The notes beneath the pieces were generated by a model that was given only the letters and a program-made list of their open reading frames with translations, was not told the DNA's origin and did no database searches. Source: an uncultured Alistipes sp. (GTDB lineage: Bacteria; Bacteroidota; Bacteroidia; Bacteroidales; Rikenellaceae). Taken from it: DNA of 7,759 nucleotides. This document shows positions 1 through 6,668 of this stretch, piece by piece. Both the position numbers and the translations under genes were made by a program. The stretch's first letter is position 1; each line of letters begins with the position of its first letter. The DNA is taken from the NCBI GenBank assembly GCA_900549685.1, contig UROX01000121.1, positions 1 to 7,759 of the forward strand, written 5' to 3'.

Positions 1-65
1 CCGAACCGTCCTATCCGATTTTTTCCTACCTTTACCGTCCGAAGAAATCCCTCGGAGAATCATAA
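1..65 (+). CDS. Possible 3' end of an upstream gene (partial)
   Basis: The frame beginning at base 3 is open from the window edge to a TAA at 63-65 and would encode about 20 residues ending YRPKKSLGES. Its stop lies 12 bp before the galE start, a spacing usual inside an operon, so this could be the tail of a gene co-transcribed with galE. The evidence is thin: another forward frame is also open over this short distance, the third-position base use is not clearly coding, and no family can be recognised from 20 residues. The alternative is that this is simply the galE leader. A TACCTTTA at 27-34 differs by one base from the Bacteroidetes -7 consensus, but no TTTG lies at the right distance upstream. 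Confidence 0.3.
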   Translation, partial: EPSYPIFSYLYRPKKSLGES

Positions 66-77
66 AACAAGAACGAT

Positions 78-1100
78 ATGAAAGAATGCGTATTGGTGGC
101 CGGAGGAGCCGGCTATATCGGAACCCACACGGCCGTAGAGCTTATCGAGGCCGGATACGACGTTGTCATCGCCGACAATCTGTCGAACTCCGAAATGCAG
201 GCCGTAGAAGGCGTCCGGCAGATCACGGGTAGGAACATTCCTTTCGTGCAGGTCGATTGCGACGACAAAAACGCACTGGCCGCCGTATTCGACAACTATA
301 AGTTCGATTCGGTCATCCACTTCGCAGCCTCGAAAGCCGTGGGCGAATCGGTCGAGAAACCGCTGCTCTACTACCGCAACAATATTCTTTCCCTGCTCAA
401 CATGCTGGAGCTGATGCGCGAAAAAGGGGTCCGCAACATCGTCTTCTCATCTTCGTGCACTGTGTACGGACAGCCCGACGTACTGCCCGTCACCGAACAG
501 ACTCCGCGCCAGAGCGCCACTTCGCCCTACGGCAACACCAAACAGATCTGCGAGGACATCCTGCGCGACACGACTGCGGCCTACCCCGAACTTTACGGAA
601 TCGCCCTGCGTTACTTCAATCCCATCGGCGCGCATCCTTCGGCGCTGATCGGCGAACTGCCCAAAGGCGTTCCGGGCAATCTGGTGCCGTTCATCACCCA
701 AACGGCCGCCGGCATACGCCCCTGCCTGAGCGTCTTCGGTGACGATTACGACACGCCCGACGGCTCGGCCATCCGCGACTATATCGATGTGGTCGATCTG
801 GCACGCGCCCACGTCGTGGCGGTAAGCCGCATGATCGAGCGGAAGAGCAAAGGCAACTACGAGTTCTTCAACATCGGCACGGGACAGGGCCGCTCCGTGC
901 TCGAACTGGTGGCCGCTTTCGAGAAAGCCACCGGCGTGAAAGTCCCGCACAAGATCGTCGGACGACGGGCCGGCGACATCGAGAAAATATGGGCCGACAC
1001 GACCTTCGCCAACCGTGAACTGGGATGGAAAGCCGAACGTCCGATCGAAGAGACGCTCGCTTCGGCATGGGCATGGGAAAAACGCCTGAGGGGACTCTAA
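78..1100 (+). CDS. galE: UDP-glucose 4-epimerase
   Basis: This cytoplasmic enzyme interconverts UDP-galactose and UDP-glucose using tightly bound NAD+, in the Leloir pathway and in sugar supply for surface glycans. The 340-residue product has the usual family length and is a complete extended short-chain dehydrogenase. The Rossmann glycine motif GGAGYIG is at residues 9-15, the catalytic serine region SSSCTVYG at 124-131 (Ser126), and the YxxxK pair is Tyr151 and Lys155. The family motif RYFNPIGAHPS spans 178-188, RDYIDVVDLA 233-242, and RRAGD followed by IWAD 296-307. The start fits because the NAD motif follows immediately, as in other GalE proteins; there is no Shine-Dalgarno sequence, only the A-rich leader common in Bacteroidetes. 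Residue 304, which corresponds to the substrate gate Tyr299 of the E. coli enzyme, is isoleucine, so acceptance of UDP-GlcNAc is possible. It may be co-transcribed with an upstream gene. Confidence 0.96.
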   Translation: MKECVLVAGGAGYIGTHTAVELIEAGYDVVIADNLSNSEMQAVEGVRQITGRNIPFVQVDCDDKNALAAVFDNYKFDSVIHFAASKAVGESVEKPLLYYRNNILSLLNMLELMREKGVRNIVFSSSCTVYGQPDVLPVTEQTPRQSATSPYGNTKQICEDILRDTTAAYPELYGIALRYFNPIGAHPSALIGELPKGVPGNLVPFITQTAAGIRPCLSVFGDDYDTPDGSAIRDYIDVVDLARAHVVAVSRMIERKSKGNYEFFNIGTGQGRSVLELVAAFEKATGVKVPHKIVGRRAGDIEKIWADTTFANRELGWKAERPIEETLASAWAWEKRLRGL

Positions 1101-1422
1101 TGCGACCGCACCGGGTTCCCCGACTTGCGGACCTTTTATCGCCGACGGAATAAACGGACGGGAACAGCAAGGGAAAATCGACGGATTTCCTCGGCAAGCA
1201 GGCCGGTGTTATCCATCCCCTCAACCGAAGATATACGAACGGGAAGCGAGTGCTTGTATGAAACAAGCACCCGCTTCCCGTTTTTCTCTCTATCGATATG
1301 TACGGGTCAAATAACGTAGTTCCGTGAACCTGCCTGCGGACGCAGCAATAGACGGATTATCCCCACCGAAAACTCCCTGCATACGCCCCCGTCGGCAATA
1401 GTATCTCGTCCTGCCGGACAAA
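1101..1422. other. Intergenic region between convergent genes
   Basis: These 322 bases separate the galE stop from the stop of the leftward membrane-protein gene. The one clear element is the hairpin terminator at 1240-1280. The 139 bases before it and the 142 after it show no convincing gene. A 64-codon open frame at 1125-1319 runs straight through the terminator, is arginine-rich in the way of random GC-rich sequence, and is not credible. I found no tRNA-like fold, direct repeat or attachment site. The long distance from galE to its terminator leaves a galE 3' untranslated region of about 140 nt. Confidence 0.7.
1240..1285 (+). terminator. Rho-independent terminator downstream of galE
   Basis: Bases 1240-1257 and 1263-1280 form an 18-position stem with one mismatch (A1249 opposite C1271) around a 5-nt loop, ATGAA. 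A run of five T follows at 1281-1285 and then a pyrimidine-rich stretch, the normal form of an intrinsic terminator reading rightward. Two further A-T pairs (1239-1281, 1238-1282) extend the base into the T tract. In leftward RNA the single mismatch becomes a G-U wobble, so that stem would be fully paired, but the bases after it (TTCGTATATC) are poor in T. Termination of the leftward transcript here is possible but less certain. Confidence 0.88.
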
Positions 1423-1977
1423 TCACTTATACCTCGCCATCCGCACGACGACGGCCAACGGAATCAGCACCGCCGCAGCTCCCAGCACATGGAGCGGCCG
1501 GACACTCATCAACATCTCGGAACATGCCGCCGACACTTCGTTATAACCGGCATAGGCATACAGCACGACGAGCAGCAGTTTTTCGATCCGGAAAGTCCGC
1601 ACGGCAAGCCCATACAATATGTTCCGGTTAAGATCGGTGACTTTTACCGGATAGAAAAAACGGTGAGGATAGCGCTGCACCCAACTCAGCAACGCATAAA
1701 CGGCCGCCGACACGCAGGGCAGAATCCAGATATGCCACCGCGGATCGAAAGGCGACCCCTCCCGTTCGAAATCGAAATGCAGCGGCAGTTCGGCCGGCAG
1801 ATCGCCGTAGCGACATGCCACATAGACCCACTGGGCGATCAGAACGGTCAGGGCCGCGATTTCGACGACACGGTCTTTTTTATCGGTGCCGAACCACTTC
1901 CCTGCCCTTCTTCCTACGGAAACCTTCCTGCGGGATGCGGCGCACGGCTTATTTTTTCGATTTGGCGATGATTTCAC
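1423..1977 (-). CDS. Small integral membrane protein, DUF1648-like
   Basis: This 184-residue product is predicted to lie in the cytoplasmic membrane with about four helices: roughly 37-56, 82-100, 131-149 and 161-179. The first 38 residues carry many Lys and Arg, which by the positive-inside rule puts the N-terminus in the cytoplasm. After helix 1 comes a segment with LPAELPLHFDFEREGSPF at 60-77, which resembles the conserved LP-x-x-x-P-x-H-F-x-x-x-G pattern of DUF1648; no biochemical role can be given. The start is a GTG at 1977, inside the last codons of topA and overlapping it by 29 bp. I see no ATG, GTG or TTG in frame between there and helix 1, so translation is probably coupled to topA. 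The stop is TGA at 1423-1425. That it is a gene is fairly sure; the family assignment is moderate. Confidence 0.8.
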   Translation of the reverse strand: MKSSPNRKNKPCAASRRKVSVGRRAGKWFGTDKKDRVVEIAALTVLIAQWVYVACRYGDLPAELPLHFDFEREGSPFDPRWHIWILPCVSAAVYALLSWVQRYPHRFFYPVKVTDLNRNILYGLAVRTFRIEKLLLVVLYAYAGYNEVSAACSEMLMSVRPLHVLGAAAVLIPLAVVVRMARYK

Positions 1978-4249
1978 GGCACTCCTCCAGCGTCAGTTCC
2001 TCGGGCGTATACCCCTTCGGAATCCGGTAATTTTTGCCTCCGAACGCGATATAGGGACCATAACGTCCGTTGAGCACCTGCAGTCCCTCTTCTTCGGGAT
2101 ACGTGCGGATAGGCACTTTAGTCTTGGCGTCCTTCGTCCGTTTCTCCTCGATCAACGCGACAGCCCTGTCCAGCTCGATCGTATACGGATCGTCGGTCTT
2201 GGCCAGCGAGACGAACTTGCCGTCGTGGCGGACATAAGGACCGAACTTGCCGATCCCGATCACGACCTCTTTATCTTCGAACTGTCCGACCGTCCGGGGC
2301 AGCGAAAACAGATCGAGCGCCTCCTCGAGCGTGATGGAAGCGATCAGCTGTCCTTTCTTCAGACTGGCATAACGCGGTTTCTCGCCGTCGTCGCCGCCGA
2401 TCTGAGCCACGGGACCGAACCGGCCGATCTTGACATACACCGGTTTGCCGCTTTTGGGATCGGTTCCCAACAGATGAGCCTGACTACTGCGCACGGGCTG
2501 GCTTTCGAGCGCTTTATCGACCGTCGTATGGAACTTCGAATAGAAACCGCGGATCATGTCCACCCAACTCTTGGCTCCCTCGGCGATTTCGTCGAATTCC
2601 TTCTCGACCACGGCCGTGAAGTTATAGTCCATCACGTCGGAGAACTGCTCGTCCAGATAGTCCGTCACGATCATACCGATGTCGGTCGGCGAAAGCTTGT
2701 TCTTCTCCTTGCCCACGTTTTCGGTAAGCATTTTGCGGTCGATCGCACCTTTTTCGAGTTTCAGCTGGACGTATTCCCGCTTGTTGCCGTCGCGGTTCTC
2801 CTTGACGACATATCCCCGCGTGATGATCGTCGAGATCGTGGGCGCATAGGTCGAAGGCCGTCCGATGCCCAGTTCTTCGAGCCGCTTGACCAGCGAAGCC
2901 TCGCTGTACCGGGGCGGACTCTGCGTGAAACGCTGCGAGGCGGTAACAGCCTTGGCCGACAGCTCGTCGCCTTTGGAGAGCGGCGGCAGCAACGCGCTTT
3001 CGCCCTCCTGCACATCATCCTCGGTCGATTCGGAGTAAAGACGGAGAAAACCGTCGAACTGCACGACCTCGCCCGTGGCGACGAACCGTTCCTCGGCACC
3101 CTCGACGAGAATATCGGCCACCGTCCGTTCGATCCGGGCCGAAGCCATCTGCGAAGCGAGCGTTCGTTTCCAAATCAGGTCGTAGAGCCGTTTCTCGGCC
3201 GGCGTGGCGTCGATTTCCCGTTTGTTCATATAGGAAGGCCGGATCGCCTCGTGGGCTTCCTGCGCACCTTTCGTCTTGGTTTTGTAATTGCGGACCTCCG
3301 AATACTGTTCCCCGAACAGACCGACGATCTCTTCCTTGGCCGCCGCAATGGCCTGCCCCGACAGATTGACCGAGTCGGTACGCATATAGGTGATGTACCC
3401 CGCTTCGTAAAGTCGCTGAGCGACCGACATCGTCTGGCTGACCGACATGCCGAGCTTACGTCCGGCTTCCTGCTGCAACGTCGAGGTGGTGAAAGGCGCT
3501 GCCGGCGATTTCTTGGCCGGTTTGCGTTCGACACTGCCGACCGTAAACCGGGCGGTCTTGCACTTTTCGAGCAGCGCGACGGCTTCCTGTTCCGTAGCGA
3601 AGCGTTTATTGAGTTCGGCTTTGAAAACCGATTTTTTCCCGTCGGCATCGACCGCGATGAAATCGGCCACCACACGATAATAGGCCGTCGATTCGAAAGC
3701 CATGATCTCGCGCTCGCGCTCCACGATCAGCCGCACGGCCACGCTCTGTACCCGGCCAGCCGACAACGACGGCCGGATTTTTTTCCACAGCACAGGCGAC
3801 AGTTCGAAACCCACCAGACGGTCCAGAATGCGGCGCGCCTGTTGAGCGTTCACACGATTGATATCGATTCCCCGGGGATTTTTGATGGCATGCAGAATGG
3901 CGTTTTTCGTGATCTCGTGGAAAACGATGCGCTTCGTATTTTCGTCACGAAGCCCCAGCACCTGCGACAGATGCCATGCGATGGCCTCTCCCTCGCGGTC
4001 TTCATCGGATGCGAGCCACACCGTCTTGGCCGACTTGGCCAGCTTCTCCAGCTCGGCCACCGTTTTCTTCTTGTCCGGCGATATTTCGTAGTTCGGCGCG
4101 AAGTCGTTCTTTATGTCGATTCCCAGCTCCTTTTTCGACAAGTCCCGGATATGTCCGAAGCTCGACTTGACGACATATCCTTTGCCCAGAAACTTCTCGA
4201 TGGTCTTAGCCTTGGCAGGAGACTCCACGATCACCAAATTCTCTTGCAT
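1949..4249 (-). CDS. topA: DNA topoisomerase I (type IA, omega protein)
   Basis: This enzyme relaxes negatively supercoiled DNA by cutting one strand through a 5'-phosphotyrosine link and passing the other. The 766-residue product begins with the Toprim domain: Glu9 in VIVESPAKAK, and the metal-binding acidic triad Asp82, Asp84 and Glu86 in SDEDREGEAI. SAGRVQSVAVRLI at 163-175 and the active-site block YITYMRTDS at 285-293 follow; Tyr288 is the nucleophile and Arg290 its partner. AHEAIRPS at 332-339 and LGIGRPSTYAPTI at 460-472 are further family signatures. The C-terminus has three glycine-rich repeats, near 607-613 (IGRFGP), 665-671 (IGKFGP) and 727-732 (NGRYGP), in place of the Cys4 zinc ribbons of the E. 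coli enzyme. The ATG is confirmed by MQENLVIVES, the expected start of the Toprim fold. An A-rich leader without a Shine-Dalgarno motif precedes it, and its end overlaps the next gene by 29 bp. Confidence 0.98.
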   Translation of the reverse strand: MQENLVIVESPAKAKTIEKFLGKGYVVKSSFGHIRDLSKKELGIDIKNDFAPNYEISPDKKKTVAELEKLAKSAKTVWLASDEDREGEAIAWHLSQVLGLRDENTKRIVFHEITKNAILHAIKNPRGIDINRVNAQQARRILDRLVGFELSPVLWKKIRPSLSAGRVQSVAVRLIVEREREIMAFESTAYYRVVADFIAVDADGKKSVFKAELNKRFATEQEAVALLEKCKTARFTVGSVERKPAKKSPAAPFTTSTLQQEAGRKLGMSVSQTMSVAQRLYEAGYITYMRTDSVNLSGQAIAAAKEEIVGLFGEQYSEVRNYKTKTKGAQEAHEAIRPSYMNKREIDATPAEKRLYDLIWKRTLASQMASARIERTVADILVEGAEERFVATGEVVQFDGFLRLYSESTEDDVQEGESALLPPLSKGDELSAKAVTASQRFTQSPPRYSEASLVKRLEELGIGRPSTYAPTISTIITRGYVVKENRDGNKREYVQLKLEKGAIDRKMLTENVGKEKNKLSPTDIGMIVTDYLDEQFSDVMDYNFTAVVEKEFDEIAEGAKSWVDMIRGFYSKFHTTVDKALESQPVRSSQAHLLGTDPKSGKPVYVKIGRFGPVAQIGGDDGEKPRYASLKKGQLIASITLEEALDLFSLPRTVGQFEDKEVVIGIGKFGPYVRHDGKFVSLAKTDDPYTIELDRAVALIEEKRTKDAKTKVPIRTYPEEEGLQVLNGRYGPYIAFGGKNYRIPKGYTPEELTLEECREIIAKSKK

Positions 4250-4325
4250 AATGTTCTTTTTGTCTCTTTTTCCGACCGGCGGAACCGCATGCGCGGCCCG
4301 GCGAATCGAAGTTCCATATAACGAA

Positions 4326-4351
4326 AAACCTAAAGCGTAATCTTTAGGTTT
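4326..4351 (-). terminator. Terminator-like hairpin after the DUF4270 gene
   Basis: AAACCTAAAG at 4326-4335 and CTTTAGGTTT at 4342-4351 are perfect inverted copies, 10 bp, around a 6-nt loop. Read leftward, the stem is followed by more T (the arm and flank together give GGTTTTTCG), as in an intrinsic terminator, and it begins about 20 bp beyond the DUF4270 stop. Read rightward there is no T run. The stem has only three G-C pairs, so it may be a weak terminator, a partial attenuator or an operator for topA. The remainder of the 122-bp gap holds the topA leader, with A-rich sequence just before its ATG and no clear TTTG/TAnnTTTG promoter. Confidence 0.5.
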
Positions 4352-4371
4352 AACGGATTTCTATCGAATGT

Positions 4372-5760
4372 CTAACGAACGAGCGTGTACGTAAGCTCTA
4401 CCCGCAGGGGAGGATCGCTCGCGCCCGTCTCGAGCGCCACTTCTCCGAAAGACGCCAGTTCGGTCGAAGACGGACCGAGGATCATCGTGTGCGGCGCATC
4501 TTTCGGCGACCCGTACTTGGCCTGATTGACGATCTTCTGCAGGAAACTGGAAACATCGATCGAATAATCGCCGTGCGTCCGGTCCAGATAACCGTCGTAG
4601 AGCAACGTCAGATCGTTGTTCGTCTCCGCCGTGTAGTTATAATCGGGAATGGAGACGAACGTCTTGTAGTTCGCATATGCTCCGATCCTCCCGAAAGCGG
4701 CTTCGTACACCGAGGGCGAAGGATCCTTTACGTTCCACACCAGCGTCGCCTTGTTGATGACCATCGACTTGTAGGGTTCCTTGATTTCGGACAACAGCTT
4801 GTCGATGAATTCGTCGCTGAACCGAACGTAGGTCACTACGCCGCCCAGTCCCTGTATGTATCCCACCGGAGCGGGTTCGTCGCCCGGCAGCGTGTCGTTC
4901 AGGTTGCGTATCTGCGTACCTTCGTAATCGTGCAGGATCGTGCTGACGCTGGCATTGTAGAACAGCAACGAATTGGCATTGGAGAACGAATAATACGTAA
5001 CCACCGTATCCTTGACCGTCTGCGCCGTCTCGTCGGTATGGTTTCGGGTATAAAGTTCCAACTCCATATTGCTGTACGAGAACTGGTACACGGCGGCGTC
5101 TTCGGGCGACGATTCATCGGGCACGATATAAAATCCCTTGTGCCGGGCATAGAACGCCGAGTCGCCGGTATAGGTCCGGCCCGTCGTGTCCATCAGTTTG
5201 CGGGCGAACTCGTCGGCAGCGTCTCCCGTCATCCTGAACCGGAGTTCCGTGGTCGGCAGCCCGGTCAGTTCGAAACTGTACAGCAGACGATCGCTGGCCA
5301 CCGACTGCTGATCGAAATCGGTATAATAAGTCGAATCTACGTTCAGATCGCCGTCCAGTTCGTAAATATTGAAGCGTTGCGTTTTGGTCGTGTCGCCGTA
5401 ATAGTTCGACCCCAGCGTGAAGGTGAACACCATCGAGTCGTACACGGGCGCCGTTCCGAACATCTCGTCGCCGGAGGAGAAATAATAGAGCATGTACTGG
5501 GTCGAGAAAGAAGCCGACGTGCGTCCGAACGTCTCGCTGACGGCAGATCCCACATATCCGTAGGCATAACCGCTGGCGGGGAAAGAGTCGTAACGGGCCA
5601 GATAGGTATCGATACCGTAAATCGTGTCCATCCCGACCTTCATCTGCTGATCGCCGGGAATCAGCCCGTCGCCCACCTGATAATCCATCTGCGTACAGGA
5701 AACCAGTACCGATAGGAAAAGCAGCGTCGCCGCTGCATTCAACCTCCTGCGCTTATTCAT
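4372..5760 (-). CDS. DUF4270 family lipoprotein
   Basis: This 462-residue product is predicted to be exported and lipid-anchored; its molecular function is unknown. Residues 1-22 form a lipoprotein signal: basic MNKRRR, a hydrophobic core and the lipobox LVSC, giving an acylated Cys22. The mature protein opens with a short linker and GDGLIPGD at 30-37, then a body rich in Tyr, Thr, Ser and Asp that suggests beta structure, including GYVGSAVSETFG at 68-79 and YIQGLGGVVTYVRF at 301-314. These features and the length fit DUF4270, a family I associate with Bacteroidetes. The in-frame extension to a TTG at 5895 is rejected because it would bury the signal peptide. The ATG lies inside the end of the GT5-like gene (8-bp overlap, ATGAATAA), so the two are surely co-translated. 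No acidic surface-export signal is obvious after Cys22, so the side of the outer membrane it faces is open. Confidence 0.9.
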   Translation of the reverse strand: MNKRRRLNAAATLLFLSVLVSCTQMDYQVGDGLIPGDQQMKVGMDTIYGIDTYLARYDSFPASGYAYGYVGSAVSETFGRTSASFSTQYMLYYFSSGDEMFGTAPVYDSMVFTFTLGSNYYGDTTKTQRFNIYELDGDLNVDSTYYTDFDQQSVASDRLLYSFELTGLPTTELRFRMTGDAADEFARKLMDTTGRTYTGDSAFYARHKGFYIVPDESSPEDAAVYQFSYSNMELELYTRNHTDETAQTVKDTVVTYYSFSNANSLLFYNASVSTILHDYEGTQIRNLNDTLPGDEPAPVGYIQGLGGVVTYVRFSDEFIDKLLSEIKEPYKSMVINKATLVWNVKDPSPSVYEAAFGRIGAYANYKTFVSIPDYNYTAETNNDLTLLYDGYLDRTHGDYSIDVSSFLQKIVNQAKYGSPKDAPHTMILGPSSTELASFGEVALETGASDPPLRVELTYTLVR

Positions 5761-6571
5761 TTGCCAGTATTTTGTTATAGAACGCCTGATAGCTGTCCTG
5801 ATAGGCCGGCGTACTCTTGTCCTGATATTCCAGACAGGGTTTTCCCGTTTCCTCCAGATACGCCCTGATGCTTTCGGGCGGTGTCGGGGTTTCAAAAATC
5901 ACGCCGTCCGCATAGTTGATAACGAACTTCATCAGGTTTTCGTATGTCGGCTCGTCCAACTGCGGCAGATATTTCTTGCCGACGCCTTCTCCCTGCATTT
6001 TCGTCTTGAAATTCCGGTCCAGTTCGCCTTCGAATCCGTCGTCGTAAACGGAAAGGACGATCTTGACGTCCTTGAACACGGGATCGTCGGCGAAAGCGTT
6101 GCGCAAATAGACAGGCACGATGGCCGAAAACCAACCCACGCAATGAACGACATCGGGCGACCAGCGGAGTTTCTTGACCGTTTCGAGCACGCCCCGGGCG
6201 AAAAAGATGATCCGCTCGTCGTTGTCGGCGAACAGGTTTCCCTCTGCATCGCGGATCGTGGCCTTGCGATGGAAATAATCCTCGTTGTCGATGAAATAGA
6301 TCTGCACGCGCGCCGAGGGAATCGACGCGACTTTGATAATCAGCTGATGGTCGTTGTTGTCGATGATGAGGTTCATCCCCGAAAGACGGATCACCTCGTG
6401 CAGCTGGTTGCGCCTTTCGTTGATCGACCCGTAACGGGGCATGAAGGTCCGGATTTCGTTTCCTTTCTCCTGCATACCCTGAGAGAGCGTTCTGCACAAG
6501 ACGGACATATCGGTTTCAGGAAGATAAGGCGTTATTTCCTGACAGACATAAAGAATTTTGCAGTGGCTCAT
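5753..6571 (-). CDS. Glycogen/starch synthase N-terminal (GT5-like) protein, probably not catalytic
   Basis: This 272-residue product resembles only the N-terminal Rossmann domain of GT5 glycogen synthases and would usually be annotated as glycogen/starch synthase. KILYVCQEITPYLPE at 5-19 matches the first strand and loop of that domain, FIDNEDYF at 93-100 the FIDxxxxF-type strand, and DVVHCVGW at 140-147 the DVVHxHDW segment. The nucleotide-sugar motif KTGGLADV is replaced by PETDMSVL at 18-25, the HDWH residues are altered (VGWF), and there is no C-terminal donor-binding domain; full enzymes are about 480 residues. It is therefore unlikely to make glucan. A basal or regulatory role is conceivable but unproven. 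It has no signal peptide, so it is probably cytoplasmic. The ATG at 6571 is preferred because the in-frame TTG at 6616 falls in the promoter. As I recall, Bacteroides homologues show the same losses and also neighbour a DUF4270 gene. Confidence 0.9.
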   Translation of the reverse strand: MSHCKILYVCQEITPYLPETDMSVLCRTLSQGMQEKGNEIRTFMPRYGSINERRNQLHEVIRLSGMNLIIDNNDHQLIIKVASIPSARVQIYFIDNEDYFHRKATIRDAEGNLFADNDERIIFFARGVLETVKKLRWSPDVVHCVGWFSAIVPVYLRNAFADDPVFKDVKIVLSVYDDGFEGELDRNFKTKMQGEGVGKKYLPQLDEPTYENLMKFVINYADGVIFETPTPPESIRAYLEETGKPCLEYQDKSTPAYQDSYQAFYNKILANE

Positions 6572-6591
6572 TTCACGGATTTTTAATATTC

Positions 6592-6609
6592 CGGACCGGA
6601 CGCGGTCCG
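6592..6609. repeat. Inverted repeat at the predicted transcription start of the GT5-like operon
   Basis: CGGACCG at 6592-6598 and CGGTCCG at 6603-6609 are perfect 7-bp inverted copies around a 4-base spacer. They begin 5 bp downstream of the -7 element, so the repeat covers or immediately follows the predicted start point. It could be an operator for a repressor or form a hairpin at the extreme 5' end of the mRNA, about 20 bases before the ATG. Which applies cannot be told from the sequence. Confidence 0.5.
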
Positions 6610-6613
6610 AATG

Positions 6614-6645
6614 CAAAAGTACGAAAATTTGACGACTTAAACAAA
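6614..6645 (-). promoter_or_regulatory. Bacteroidetes-type promoter for the GT5-like/DUF4270 operon
   Basis: Read leftward, TTTG at 6645-6642 is followed after exactly 20 bases by TACTTTTG at 6621-6614. These match the primary Bacteroidetes sigma factor consensus, TTTG near -33 and TAnnTTTG near -7, at its normal spacing. Transcription would begin near 6607-6609, giving a leader of roughly 36-38 nt before the ATG at 6571. The -33 element lies only 24 bp beyond the queA stop and overlaps a weak queA terminator-like fold. The match is exact at all eight specified positions. Confidence 0.82.
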
Positions 6646-6668
6646 AAGCGCCCCATCGCGACGACCGC

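Noticed and set aside
1125..1319. 64-codon open frame on the + strand between galE and the convergent gene
   Set aside because: It crosses the galE terminator, is Arg-rich and has no recognisable motif or leader.
4260..4310. GC-rich palindromic bits in the topA leader (CGCATGCG, GCGGAACCGC)
   Set aside because: The arms are short and the loops too small or absent for a stable RNA hairpin; I see no riboswitch-like arrangement.
1886..4321. Open frame of 811 codons on the + strand, antisense to the whole of topA
   Set aside because: It mirrors topA, whose identity is certain, is rich in Arg, His, Phe and Leu without any family motif, and extends past both ends only by chance. GC-rich coding sequence often leaves a long open antisense frame.
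4489..5715. Open frame of 408 codons on the + strand, antisense to the DUF4270 gene
   Set aside because: It is compositionally skewed toward Arg, Val, Ile and His, has no recognisable domain, and opposes a gene with a clear signal peptide and family match.
5761..5895. N-terminal extension of the DUF4270 protein from a TTG at 5895
   Set aside because: It would place 45 Arg-rich residues before a complete lipoprotein signal peptide and overlap the GT5-like gene by over 140 bp; the ATG at 5760 explains the sequence.
6143..6586. Open frame of 147 codons on the + strand over the GT5-like gene
   Set aside because: It is a shadow of a conserved gene, runs across that gene's start and leader, and shows no motif.
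6572..6616. Extension of the GT5-like protein from a TTG at 6616
   Set aside because: That TTG is part of the -7 promoter element, so it would lie upstream of the mRNA start.
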